Positions 1-10,771 of a stretch of DNA of 64,000 nucleotides are shown here, in pieces (the first letter of the stretch is position 1; every line of letters begins with the position of its first letter). The stretch is taken from assembly GCA_037178675.1 (NCBI GenBank), contig JAYMGJ010000545.1, forward strand, positions 1-64,000, read 5' to 3'. The stretch comes from Scleroderma bovista (taxonomy: Eukaryota > Basidiomycota > Agaricomycetes > Boletales > Sclerodermataceae). The position numbers and the translations under genes were made by a program. The notes beneath the pieces are model-generated. The model saw only the letters and a program-made list of their open reading frames with translations, did no database searches and was not told the origin of the DNA.

Positions 1-20
1 GAATTTATTAATGAACATGG

Positions 21-406
21 TCAAAAATAGGCAGTATTGGGGCATACATGTGTTGGGCGTGCCAGGGCACCAGGGAGATACCAGAGTGCTACGGTCCCAC
101 CCTTCCCCAAAATAATAGAGGGTTCATCCAGGACACCAGAGAGCGTTGGAGCAAACTTGGAAAGAAAGGACTGTTCCCTATCCATATTGGTACCAGGCTC
201 CATTGCTGCCAATGCCTCCGCCAGTCTCAAGAGGTCCACCCCAGATTCAACTAGAAACACATAGGTACCTTGCCAAATAGATATTGGAAATACATACCAC
301 AATTTTGATATGCAGTGACCAAAGTGGCCACCATTTGATGCATCCCAACCGAAAGGTCAACAGGGAGATCAAGAGGAATGGGAGGTGCTGTGGGGAGTGA
401 GTCCGG
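21..406 (-). pseudogene. 3' part of a split gene of unknown function
   Basis: Reading leftward there is an exon (about 406-298), a 47-bp intron with GT at 297-296 and AG at 252-251, and a last exon from 250 to a TGA at 23-21. The last exon encodes a smooth sequence with motifs such as EPGTNMDREQSFLSKF and GTVALWYLPGAL. I do not recognise a catalytic motif; it resembles hypothetical proteins I have seen from mushrooms, but I cannot name a function. The upstream exon is cut at 406 by the 2.04 kb element at 407-2449 and appears to resume at 2450. The short intron is typical of Agaricomycetes. The gene is certainly broken by the insertion. Confidence 0.45.
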
Positions 407-881
407 TGTCACGCACCAAACAGGTTTGGTACAGTGAACATGGAAGATAACACCTAAATCGAATGATCCTTATGCGAAGGATAAGCACGACGGACCCTCA
501 TCGTAGCCATCTATCGCACGAGAACCGCCAAGAAGCAGAAGAAACTGAAGGAATAACGTCAATTGTGGTATGAGAAAGGAATGCACATGTCTGCAGTCCA
601 ACTCCCATACCAGAACGATCAAAGAAGCCGAAGAATTGATGGAGAAACGAAGGAGAAAGAGAAGAAATGATTTTTAGCGCCCAAATGTCATTTTTAGGCG
701 CCCAGTGCCGGCATTCCGATATTTTGAATAGCTCCGTCGTTTCTGAAGCTATCAGGCACGTGACTATACCATCAGAGAGCCTAGAACGTGGTCTATCTGC
801 CTGTCAAGTTCCGACGCAAATCCGTTCATTTCCCACGGAGATATTCCCCCTGCAATCCAGACGTTCGCTTCATCACTCACT

Positions 882-1274
882 ATGGAGTCCGTATTTTCTC
901 TGGATCATTTCTCCGCTATTGCTGCAGATCTCCACTATGTCCTGCTCTTAGGACAGCCTCTCCCAGAGTTCCCGTGCACTGCCTGGCACATATCTTCCCA
1001 GCCTGCTCCCTCAGTCCCTCTTGTTCTCGGTCAGCGTGTTCTCCTCGTCAGTCCTGCGTCAAGGACGTACTTTGGTCATCTTAGGTCTATTGTCAAGCTT
1101 GAGAAGTCTTCTCTGGTTGTCTCTGTGTCCCCTGAGCCCTCAGCCTATGGTCCCTTCCTCCCAGATACTTGCCATGTCCATCTTCCTCTGTCGTTTGTCT
1201 TGCTTCCCTGGATGCGTCGAATTCAATACTCTATCTGCTTCCCTACTTTCAGACGACGTCCCCCAGCACCATGA
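882..1274 (+). CDS. ORF embedded in the U3 of LTR copy A
   Basis: A 130-codon ORF in the sense orientation of the LTR. It starts MESVFSLDHF and ends FRRRPPAP, is rich in L, S and P, and shows no motif I recognise. The same ORF with the same length is open in copy B (22454-22062, minus strand), differing at only a few residues (for example R to H in VLGQRVLL). Its survival in two copies could mean coding function or simply youth of the copies. No TATA box is obvious immediately upstream; the element's own TATA lies downstream at 1889. Function unknown. Confidence 0.4.
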   Translation: MESVFSLDHFSAIAADLHYVLLLGQPLPEFPCTAWHISSQPAPSVPLVLGQRVLLVSPASRTYFGHLRSIVKLEKSSLVVSVSPEPSAYGPFLPDTCHVHLPLSFVLLPWMRRIQYSICFPTFRRRPPAP

Positions 1275-1664
1275 CAGTTATTCCCCCCACTTTATAGTGC
1301 TATTAGGAAGAAGAACCCTCTCTCATTCTTTCCCAGAAGAGAGCTTGTCAAGGGAGCCCATGGTTGCGCTTCAGCGGCGCTAGAACACATGCACTATACC
1401 TTAGTGTATGCTGACCCCCCAAAAAGACCTCTGGACCCCTGGTACCCTTCTTGTGGCTGTTTTGTCTCGGATCAATCCCCCTATTAATCCCAGATCTTCC
1501 CCATTGTTGTCCCATCAAATTCCTGATGGTACACAGCCCCCCATCAAACTTCTTAGGCTGTGCATCAATGACTCCTTCTGCTGTGCAGTGACTCATCCCT
1601 TGCTTACTGATGCTCTCTTGTCATCAGTATTACTCTATCCCTTTCGCATTTTTGGTATATTACT

Positions 1665-1855
1665 CAGCTGATGACTCACTCCCTTACCAATCAATCTTGT
1701 CATGCAGCTTACTCATTCCTTTACTCAGCAGCTTATTCATGCTTCCTATGCTTACTCATTCCTGCTTATCCCTTGCTTACTGATCGCTTACAAACCCCTT
1801 ACAAAGCTCTTACCAATCCCTTACCAATCCTTGACAAATTCTGCTTACTCCCTTC
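1665..1855 (+). repeat. CTTAC-rich tract upstream of the LTR TATA box
   Basis: About a dozen CTTAC or TTACT motifs recur at irregular 8-15 base spacing in the 190 bases before the TATTTAAA box of copy A. The same tract is kept in copy B, where it reads as GTAAG on the plus strand (21310-21500). Position and conservation suggest a cluster of regulatory protein sites in U3, but this is inference. Confidence 0.35.
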
Positions 1856-1888
1856 TCTTTTTGTACTTTAATGCTGTGCCCCCCCATG

Positions 1889-1896
1889 TATTTAAA
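1889..1896 (+). promoter_or_regulatory. TATA box of LTR copy A
   Basis: TATTTAAA in a C-rich context, about 560 bases from the right end of the LTR and conserved in copy B. It marks the likely U3/R transition and fixes the plus orientation of the element. Confidence 0.5.
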
Positions 1897-2449
1897 CCCC
1901 TGGGCTCAGCCCAGTGAAGAAGACCGAATAGCACGAAATTATCCCTCTCTCAGACTCTCTCAGTCAGTATCCCCTCAGCTCTTTGAGTCTTGTAGGCTTC
2001 AGTGAAGGTCTAAAGGCTCAATATTGTCAAGTTTATCCAAGTTATTCAAGATCTATTCTTTATACTAGGCTCAAGCGGAGTCTAGGCTTCATACCAGTCA
2101 ATCTTCCTCGCCTCTGGACATCAGAGGCATCCCTGCCCCTTTGCTGCACCAATCTCTAGGTGTAGTATCGCTGTTTCAGTCTCAGTCTACCCAATCCCCG
2201 CTTTGACACTTCCTAGGCTTTAGGAAGAGTCCAGACCCCTATCCCCTTCGTCTTCTATTACTCCTGTACCCCAGGAGTATCCTGCATCATCGTCTGCATC
2301 ACCCTGTTGGTGTAGATCCCCTTCCCCCCTCCTCAGCACATCCTCTCTGGACACTGCGGAGGTAAACCACCACTCGCACTTTTTCGTAGTCCTTTGTTGG
2401 TGTTGTGTTTGGGTTATTACTCCGACCCAAGTCCACACTTTGACTCACA

Positions 2450-2477
2450 CCGGGAATGCCAAGGAACAGAAGCACTG
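2450..2477 (-). pseudogene. Resumption of the split gene beyond copy A
   Basis: Directly after the right CCGG duplication the minus strand continues in a frame compatible with the exon at 406-298, and a CAG acceptor-like site lies at about 2478-2480. If one CCGG and the LTR are removed, the frame reading PDSLPTAPP runs through the junction. The exact upstream exons were not resolved. Confidence 0.25.
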
Positions 2478-2653
2478 TCACATGTATCCAGCAACACGTT
2501 GAGAAGCTCATAGTTGGTCGGATATGACACAGGATTAGCCATGGAGGGGATTGAACTGAGGAGAAAAGAAAGGAAGATATGCCAGAATATGTATTGACCT
2601 ATCCCGGGAGCCCATACTGCAGCAATCAGAATATGGCAGGAATCAGTCACCAA

Positions 2654-3429
2654 TTTCCTAAATCAGACACCAATTGAAAATAAATAAAAATAACAAAAAC
2701 TTCCAAATATCCTACCAATTCCAAAAATAGAATGTGGCCATGCCAAGGAACAACCTATATGCTGACCGCGGGTGGCCACTGCTGCACTGATATATCTAAT
2801 TCAGATTGGAACACTGAATGATAAACCAATCAGATTTGAATGAAAGCAATGTGGTAGTAATTTTGTGTCTGTGGGAATAACTAACTCTTAATGGTACCAT
2901 GATCATTGTTCCATGAACAATGGTCCAGTGGCACGTGGGAATACAGGAGATTCTATTATAAATATTCAACTTCAATCCTGATCCTGCATCAATGGATTCT
3001 GAAGCAATTGTTGCATGCAGGCTGTCCCTGACATTGCAATATGTTGGCATCTGATTCAGGCAGTTCATGTATTCTTTGCAGAAAAGCAGTGACCATGCCA
3101 TTCTGGAGAAGATGAACTGGTATGGACATGTTCAGGAAGAAGTGGTGTGTTCTTCTGTATTGAAACTTTGAATATGACCATATCCCCCATGTAGGCACTT
3201 CTGGAGTGGTTACTTGCAGCATGCAACAGAAAGGGGCTGGTGATGCAAGTCCCCGTGGTCACAGCCCATGTGATGGATTGGGTATCCGTGGCGGATCCAG
3301 ATGCAGCAACTTTGATGCAACAAATCAAAGAAACAAATGTATTCAAGGTGTATCATCGGCTAGGGTCCTAAGCACACACAGTACACCACAGGAGTGGTGG
3401 GTGTGGGGGAAGAGCTGAGATATACTGTA
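2654..3429. other. No gene recognised
   Basis: AT-rich sequence with scattered ORFs on both strands (for example minus 3101-2796, about 100 codons) that show no motif, no consistent exon structure and no repeat partner in the window. Possibly decayed host or transposon sequence. Confidence 0.3.
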
Positions 3430-3555
3430 GACAACCTTCACCCAGCTGGTCACAGAGGCGGAGAAATTCTTTGCCAAATATCAGGTAAGCTTACATTGAT
3501 GTGCAATGATAAGCTAATAAAAACTGTCAATAGCCTGGGGACTTTGTAATCCCAG

Positions 3556-3782
3556 CTCTATTTGATGTCCCCAAAACCCCCCACATCAGCCTCCAGGATC
3601 TCAAACTACAAACCGAGCAAATGTTGGAAGAAACTGATGAAAAGATCTTTCATCAAAACATGGTGTTGCAACATCTGGTTGACCGCATGGCTATGGTGGA
3701 ATATTTGACCGATGCAGGGGATGAGCTGGAAAACAAATGGGCGGCATCCGCGGATAAATTATGGAGAGGCACAAATGAGTAG
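3556..3782 (+). CDS. Candidate exon of an unidentified plus-strand gene
   Basis: After an acceptor-like TAATCCCAG (ending 3555) a 74-codon open stretch runs to TAG at 3780-3782. It is charged and helix-prone, with LQDLKLQTEQMLEETDEK followed by a stretch ending ADKLWRGTNE. A further candidate exon lies upstream, ending at 3484 before GTAAGC and encoding TQLVTEAEKFFAKYQ; the two do not join in a single frame with the splice sites I can see. I recognise no family. Codon-like order and splice sites support coding origin, and the frame conflict suggests decay. Confidence 0.35.
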
Positions 3783-3890
3783 TGGGGCCATCCCAATAGT
3801 AACACATCACAACAATCATTTTTTCCTTTCCACATTAAATGATAGTTGAATTATTTGACTGATAAGTTCCCCTAAAATTTGATACCGCAG

Positions 3891-4121
3891 CTATTTGGGT
3901 TATTGGAGGTATCCATTAAGATAAATGGAGAGGGTCACAAAGAGAGATCAGCTTTGAAGTACATATATCAGATGATGAAGTATATCAATAGACATTCCTG
4001 ACCCAATAGACCAATGACTACATTGGAGTGGCCGCCTGACCTGCAGCCACAGCCTTATGTAGTAAAAGGAGTATCCGGGAGGGACAATGAGGAAAGTCAC
4101 CAGTGGAAAAGTCATAAGTAA
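3891..4121 (+). pseudogene. Second candidate exon with an in-frame stop
   Basis: Follows a CCGCAG acceptor (ending 3890) and reads 76 codons to TAA at 4119-4121, with one internal TGA at 3999-4001. Residues include LFGLLEVSIKINGEGHKE and, after the stop, WPPDLQPQPYVVKG. The internal TGA could be a decayed CGA. It probably belongs with the exon at 3556-3782 but has no recognised homologue. Confidence 0.3.
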
Positions 4122-4459
4122 CGAAATACATTAATTAAAAGTTACTTGCCATTATTGGCCTATATGTATGTTGTATATATCCAATAGCACTCTCCCGTGG
4201 CATCATCCCACTCAGAAAGGTTGTACCATAATGAACAATACACCATCAAAAATTATGACTCAATAATATGCAGCAGTCATGGGACTACTGACAAAGTCTA
4301 CCCAATTTGTTATACATGTCATATTGCCTTGCTGCATAACATGCCTTGCTGCAGTCACCGGCTAATGAAGCCTCAGAGGCTTTTTCCTCCCAGCGATCTG
4401 CCCAATTCTTGAAGAAGGTATGTGTCCAACCTTGCTCTGCAGTTATCAACTCCATTTCC

Positions 4460-6351
4460 TCACTCCATCTGTCTCACGCTGCCTTTGCCCACAGCCAGTG
4501 GACACGGTAAACTGGTTGAATCATTATTCTGAAGGATATATGATGGTTCATGGAAAGGCTTACATTCTGACATCCAGTCATTTTTATCGGTGTCTTTGGG
4601 TATATCCATAGTCCAGAACCATGCCAAAGAGTCATGGTGGTGTCCCCTTGCATTAGGATCTGAGACCGCGGTGCTTACTGTGAGATCCTTTTTGGCAAGT
4701 ACTTTGTAGCGGTCCAGGATCCTTGGCTCAGCCTCCAAGGCAACCATTTGCTTTCGGCAACGGTGGTAGACTGCGGCATATCTTTTTACCATTGCATCCA
4801 GGTCAGCTACTTTTTTCCATGTGTGGGTGGTCCCCACATAGTTCCTTCCATGTCTGACCTCTGTCCAAAACAACACCGCTTTAAGCCAAAGTAATGAATG
4901 TATCATCTTCATCACTATCAGTGTCTGCTCGGTGAATCCCATTGAGTCTGCTGTCCCAGTCCAGGCCCAGAAATGTTGCTGTGGTCTGCACCAAACTATT
5001 GATCTGGGATTGTAGCCTGTCATGTCGGCATGAAAGGTCAAGCCTTTGGGTTTCAGTAGCCCTTGCATCAATTTTGGGTGCATCCAATGAGAGGACTACC
5101 TGTGCCTCTTCCACTCTCAGGGCTCTAGCCATCCACATGGTGGATCCCTGCGGTGAACCCGCAGTCGGCATTTCTAAGAGCTTCATCTCCACAGATTTAA
5201 TGCTTGGGGCTTACCCCACAAAGTCAAAACTGTTATCTACCTTCCACTGTGAGGCTTACCTTTTTCCAATTGGACTTCAAATATATCCATTGCCCTCAGA
5301 TTTGACATCCTGTCAAGAAGTGCCTTTGTCTCCTGGTCCTTCCAAATTTGACGGAGGTCCTCCGGAACTGTTGTGTCCAAATTTGCAAAGGCATCACTAG
5401 ATGATGTGAGATTCTGTCTTGCAATTGTCAGTTTTCTCTTCAAAGACAAAGCTGGAAATTGTGAATACCGCTTCAATATTGCACACTTGAGGACCACTCA
5501 CGCATGCGGACCATCTTTAAGAAGTTACTGTCGTTCCTTTGGAAGTCAAGCATTTCTTGCTGATGAGGGGCAGCCATTCCTCATGTAGAAGGGGAAACAA
5601 TATTTAAAGAAGCCCACAGAGTTTCCATTATTTCCCCATCCACATTGCCCACACCAGGCATGAAATTGGGGGAATACCTCACAAAACATTCACTTTTGTG
5701 TCTGTGGACATGCCAGATTCCAATGCTGGGTTGGATCCTTAACGCCGGTGGAAGAGAAATGAACCGATTGCCTTCTATCTGCCTTTGCAGATTTTTGCTG
5801 TATTGACAATTGATGTCATAGAAATTTACCACCTGCTGTTCCTGGCCCATTCCATGGTGCACTGTGTGCACCAGGGAATAGTCCATGTTGATTTGCCTAG
5901 TCACCAGTCAACATGAATATGTCATTATATACTGCGGACATAAAAATCCACCATGGCATGGGGAATAAAGCAGCCATGTCTTGCACAGGCACACCCACCA
6001 ATTCTGGTTGAAGCCAACTGACTTCTGTTGGAATTTGCCTGGTTGACTGCCTGGTGATTGCTGCAGTCCGATTTCTGACCGTGGCATCGACAGCCACCAC
6101 GGGTAGGTAAATAACCGCAACTCAATGGATGGATGACCTACCTCTATTCAATTTGCACTCCCTGCTAAATATGTTCTATAAGCCCCTGATGTTACCATGA
6201 ATCCCTTCCCATCCATCAACCAGACCTCATTAGGAGCTGATTTGAGCAACATATGCTTGGCTTTGAAATTTCCATCCATCACAATTATGCAAGCATATTT
6301 CCAGCTACCATTATCAGTAGGATTTGTCAAGGGTACAAGATCATAACTCAC
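4460..6351 (-). pseudogene. KDZ-type transposase pseudogene (first copy)
   Basis: KDZ transposases are DDE cut-and-paste enzymes abundant in mushroom genomes. In order on the minus strand: a VMDGNFKAKHM segment near 6280, the place of the first catalytic Asp in this family, with EVWLMDGKGFMV after it; YDINCQYSKNLQRQI and a GIWHVHRHKSECFVRY block (5820-5690); then DGEIMETLWASLNI (about 5630); then a C-terminal helical region containing WKKVADLDAMVKRYA and ARGHHHDSLAWFW (4830-4590). Several frame changes and stops separate these blocks, and the N-terminal cysteine-rich region was not found, so the gene is dead. Family assignment rests on remembered motifs. Confidence 0.75.
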
Positions 6352-6760
6352 TGCACTAGATCCACCTCTCCCACGGGTGAAAGATAGTCCATCCTAAATA
6401 TTGAAAAGAGTTGCTTTGTATCATATCATGGATATGTGGGCATAAAATACAGGTTGTGACATAAAGGACAACAATAATAGATGCTCACCAATGAATGTTT
6501 TGTCAAAGTCCAGCTATTGAATAATGATGTCATATTTTGTATTCATGTGCATTTTACTCCACACACTCTCATCAGTACTTTTTTTTTTCATTATAGTGCA
6601 TCAGGTGATAACACCCATATTGCACTCTACTTGGTACACATCAAACTACCAAACAACGAGTCTGAAGGATCTGACCACATGCCCACATAACCACCCAACT
6701 GGCAGGTACAGGCAGGGCTGGGCAGCCTAGGCTGCCTGAAAACACGCACTATGTAGCTGA
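6352..6760. other. AT-rich interval, no gene recognised
   Basis: Lies between the KDZ relic and the G-rich tract. Contains a short T run and no ORF with recognisable content. Confidence 0.3.
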
Positions 6761-6814
6761 GGGGGTGATAGGGGGGAGATAGGAGAGAGGGGGAGCGGAG
6801 GGGGTGGGGGGGGG
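6761..6814 (+). repeat. G-run cluster with quadruplex potential
   Basis: Five or more runs of 4-9 G separated by 1-13 bases on the plus strand, ending GGTGGGGGGGGGTAC. Such spacing can fold into a G-quadruplex. It lies just past the 3' end of the minus-strand gene at 6817-8031. Confidence 0.4.
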
Positions 6815-6816
6815 TA

Positions 6817-8031
6817 CTATGAGCAGACAAGCTCTCCAGCATGGGGAGCAGGGGACAGGGGGGCTCCTGGGGGGGCGACCATGGCTGCAATGACTATCTC
6901 AGGGTGGGCCCATATGGCAATGTAGAGATCGCCATTGGAGTCAAAACCCACAAAATGGGGCATGTCTACCTGGTAGATGACCTCGACAGCCTGTTGGCAG
7001 TCCTCAGGGAGATCAAAGGGGTAGTAGGGGACCATTGAGGAGTTAATGTGTTGGATGAAAGGGGGGCAGTGAGCATGATCAAGGACAGGCTGCAGCCACC
7101 TGTGATCGGGATGGGTAATGCCCTCCTGGGAAATGAACATGGATGAAGTGGATGAGGGGGAGTGGGGGGGATAGGCTGGCACCACCATAGGGGCAGTGCG
7201 GGGAGAGAGGGGGGGATCAAGGGAGGCCTCATGTAGGGCACAGAAAGCTGGCTGGGTAGGCCATTGAAAAGACAACAAAGTGTTTGGGTGGCTGCTCCCT
7301 CAGATGAGGTGCATTCGACCCAGGGGCTTCTGGAGGTCTGGCAAGAGCTCCCAGGGACTGGGGAGACTAGAGGAAACAGGGAGAGTAGTGGTGTTCAGTC
7401 ACTCCAGGACTGAGCTCAAACATATACAGAGGAAAGAGGGAGATTGCTTAGTAAGCTAGTACAAGCCTACATAAGCTAAGGTAGAGAGTCCAGTGTCAGT
7501 ACTACTATCGGCAACTCTACACACCTAGAGACAGGACAGTCTCTACACCATTTGGGTTTAAGGGGGGTGAGCCTTGGGGTGAGCCTGCTGGGCATGGAGG
7601 TGCAGCAGCATGTTATTCTGATAGATTTTGACATAGGTGGGCAGAACCCGACCCGATGTTGGATTGAGGGCCTGAGGGGCCAGCTGGGATTTAAAAGAAT
7701 GGAAAATGGAGACAACCCATTGGATCACCTTGGGACTGACCTTCCTGCAGGAGGTTGGAACAGTGGGGACAGAGAAGATTTTGCCCACATTGGGGCCAGC
7801 CTTGGTGGTCCAGGATCAGCAAGGCAGATGTGAAGCAACATAGCTGAGTACCGAGTGGGGTACAGCAGGGGGGGCAAAGTGGGCCTTGAATGTGCCCTTA
7901 GGGAAGAAGTGAAATCTCTTTCCCACCTCAGAGAGGAGGATCGAGCATGGGGATGATGTGGAACATTGGTGTTTGGGTTGGGGGGGTGACTTTCCCATGG
8001 GGGAAGGTGGTGGATGAGGAACAAGAGGCAT
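6817..8031 (-). pseudogene. Unidentified gene, probably multi-exon and decayed
   Basis: Minus-strand reading begins near 8031 (MPLVPHPPPSP), continues through EVGKRFHFFPKGTFKAHFAP (7925-7865), then in another frame RKVSPKVIQWVVSIFHSFK (about 7740-7680), and ends with a block 7278-6817 containing HRWLQPVLDHAHCPPFIQH, PYYPFDLPEDC and FVGFDSNGDLYIAIWAHP. The blocks are protein-like but no single frame or clean intron set joins them. They remind me of uncharacterised mushroom proteins; no function can be given. The opposite strand is notably G-rich. Confidence 0.4.
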
Positions 8032-8256
8032 TACCAGTACTTATTTATGTCATCTTGTGGACAATAAAAATGAAATTATTCATTTTATTAATCAATACTT
8101 AATTATGAATCCATTTTCAAGCATATGAACCAGGGAGATCTAAAGGTCACATTATCATTCATGCTATTATAGCAGTCAGCAGTTCTCTATGTGGATGAAA
8201 TGTTCAATCTTACATCATGGTACATCTTATGGATTTGTTTTTTTGCATGACAATGA

Positions 8257-8520
8257 GATGTCCCATGACAGCCCCAAAGCTATTATGGGACATCCCACTG
8301 GTCACAATTGGATGTCCCATGACAGCCCTCAAAGCTATTATGGATCATCCCACTTGTCTTCTTGCCTGACAATGGCATGTCCCATGGCAGCCCCAAAGCT
8401 ATTATGGGACATCCCACTGGTCTTCCTACCTGACAGTGGGATGTCCCATGACAGCCCCAAAAGCTATTATGGAAGATCCCATGATAACCCCCAAATCTAT
8501 TATGGAAAATCCCATTGGTG
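8257..8520. repeat. Minisatellite of palindromic units
   Basis: About five degenerate units of roughly 55-70 bases, each starting ATGTCCCATGACAGCCCC, continuing AAAGCTATTATGG and ending GGACATCCCACT. Each unit begins with ATGTCCCAT and ends near ATGGGACAT, so it can form a hairpin. Plus-strand translation is a repeat of MSHDSPK-like peptides, which I treat as incidental. Confidence 0.75.
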
Positions 8521-8762
8521 CCAATGAGGCATATTTCATCAAAACCTTCAAACCTATTACAAGACACCTCAGTGACTACTTTTTATGCAAATAGCACATC
8601 TCATCATAGGCTTGAAACTGTTATAGTATATAATCTTCATAAAAAATTCATATCAGACAATCAGTCACAGATAAATCCTTAATCCAGTTTATATGTTATT
8701 TGTATTGAAAAAAACAACAAGGTTCATTTCTATAACAATCTTTTACAACAATTAATATATAA
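8521..8762. other. AT-rich spacer after the second KDZ gene
   Basis: No ORF or repeat recognised. It follows the stop codon of the minus-strand KDZ gene and may hold its 3' UTR. Confidence 0.3.
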
Positions 8763-10771
8763 CTATTTACATGCTCTTTTGCTTGGAGATGATTGAGGAT
8801 CCATGTCCAATACATCATCCTCCCATTGCTCTATCCATGTAATTCCTTCCTCCAGACCATCTCCAATCTGATGATGATATTCATCAGCAAGAGCAAATTC
8901 CTCAGCTGCATCCAATAATTCATCATCTATAGGGAGCTCTTCTCTCCCATTCTCAGAATCTATATGATCTATAGTTTCCTCCTCAATGTCAACAACATGC
9001 ATAAAAGGAAAAATGCAAGTTGCTTTATGAAGATCCTCAGCACTAACACCCAATATCTCATCAGGATGTGATGACATTTCACTCAGCTTCATCTGCCATG
9101 CAAGACAAAGGCTTGCTAGCATAGAGCTTTGACAACCCAATTCATATTTGAGATCTTCATCTGTACATAAATGTTAGCATTGAATAGTAGTGTCTGATAA
9201 TATTGCTTACCAGCATTCAACTTTGCTTTCTGGAGCCGACTCCACTCCTCAGCAAACCACTCCACTAGTACTTTCCTTTCTTGTAGCAAACAGATCTCTT
9301 CCTCCTCACAACACCTCAGCTCCAGAAGAGATTTAATCCCTAGGCGAACCTTTTCATCAGCCAACCAGGCTGGTGGTAAGCCACCAATGCTGTCTCCTAG
9401 TCCAACATCCTGCCAAATATCATCATCAACATCTAGTTTGAATAATCCATCTTTGGAAATTGAAGGTGGTGCCACTGAGCTTTGGGGTGCCTTTCCCTGA
9501 TTTATCAGGGCCTTTATCTGTATACACAAGTTATTGTAGCTTGTTGCAAGCTTTTGAATACCTGGCTCCCTCTGCTTCAGATGCTTCTGTGTGATCATGA
9601 AGTTTTTTCATTGTTACTGACTTGAAGATAGGCATTGCTATGAAGTTTGGTGAGATCTGCATGCCCTTTCATCCCAAGAGCTGCTGTTTGCTTTTGGAGT
9701 GCCTGCCTAAAGCAAGTAATCTTACTGTGGCACTCTGCCAGTCGCACCTCTAAATTGATGATATCACCTCTTCCAAGCAAAATGTCCCTCTCCAGCTCAT
9801 GTAATTTTTGTTCATATCCCTCAAGCATTTTTTGTGTAGCTATTATTTGTCTAATTGCATTTTCACCAGCTTTTTGAGAGTGCCCTACAACACATTGGTC
9901 AAAAGAAATTTTAATGAATCCTGATAAAAATAATTACGAGGGGCTGGCTTAGTCTGAGCAGATACCTGTGCTTCCCATTCTAGCTGAAGTATCTCTCTAT
10001 TAATACCAGACATGGCTAGACCATGTTCAGCTGTAGTCTTTTTTTCTTGACAATGGCTCCATTGTCATTGAAGCCAGTGCCCCAGGCCTGCAAGACTCTT
10101 CTTGTCAAGATATTGTACTTGGAAGTCAATGACAAAGAGACACTGGTGAAACTTTAAGAAATGAAACGTCAGCACACTTATAGATGTAGTATAAGTAGAC
10201 ATACTCCTGAGACACGAAGAGATGGTATCAAAGACTTGATAGCACTCCAAAACCTCTCACAGCCCTCTCCATCAGTGAGCCCAAAGCCTTGGCACTTTCG
10301 AGGGTGGTAAATGAGTTGACAAGGCCACTGGTGCCCAAAAGCATGAAACACTGATATACCAAATGTAATCCTGGGAAGAAATGGCTTCAAAAAACCCCAT
10401 TTTCTGCAGCTTTGCTCCAGTTGACAGGCAATATCATATAGAATCCCCACTCAAAAGTCCTCTGGAAGTTGGCTGAAAAGTGCTTTAATAAGGGCAAGGG
10501 CATAGTGCTGTTTCTCCCCAGCAGATGTCATATTAACCAGGTGAATGACATGGTCATGACGACATAGGAGTGCCATGAGACCAGTATCAGAGAAGAAGCG
10601 AGTGCTTGCCTGAATATAAATTAGTCAGGCAGAGATAAAAATGTTAAGCATACCTTCTGGCACTTTTCATCAGCTGCAGTAAATGACTCATTACATCCAT
10701 CCAACACAGAAACAGGAACCCTCATCCCCTGCTCACATAGATCTTCTGATTCTTCCATGCCTCTATAAACC
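8763..10771 (-). pseudogene. KDZ-type transposase, second copy: C-terminal and core exons
   Basis: Minus-strand blocks in order: GMRVPVSVLDGCNESF and TGLMALLCRHDHVIHLVN (10740-10530), separated by a short intron; LYDIACQLEQSC then VFHAFGHQWPCQLIYHPRKC and GLTDGEGCERFW (10445-10240); a coiled region (9828-9595); then LDVDDDIWQDVGLG and PPAWLADEKVRLGI with EERKVLVEWF-like text (9440-9270); and an acidic tail ending SPSKRACK at 8763. These are hallmark blocks of mushroom KDZ transposases. A TGA interrupts the frame near 10445, just before LYDIACQ. The gene continues upstream beyond the solo LTR at 10772-12014. Confidence 0.8.

Larger units (their letters stand above)
407..2449 (+). mobile_element. 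2.04-kb solo-LTR-like element, copy A
   Basis: Begins TGTCACGCACC and ends GACTCACA (TG..CA), and is flanked by CCGG on both sides (403-406 and 2450-2453), a 4-bp target-site duplication. A second copy lies in reverse at 20721-22986. Near the right end a TATTTAAA box (1889-1896) is followed by leader-like sequence, the arrangement of U3-R-U5 in plus orientation. No gag, RT or integrase is present, so I read it as a solo LTR with a very long U3 (about 1.48 kb) carrying a conserved ORF (882-1274). A non-autonomous LARD-type element is the alternative. The element splits the gene at 21-2477. Confidence 0.75.

Noticed and set aside
1665..1855. Interstitial telomere repeat because of CTTACC words
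   Set aside because: Motifs are irregularly spaced CTTAC(T/C), not tandem TTAGGG/CCCTAA, and belong to the LTR U3 in both copies.
8257..8520. CRISPR array
   Set aside because: Unit length drifts, there are no uniform spacers, and the context is eukaryotic.
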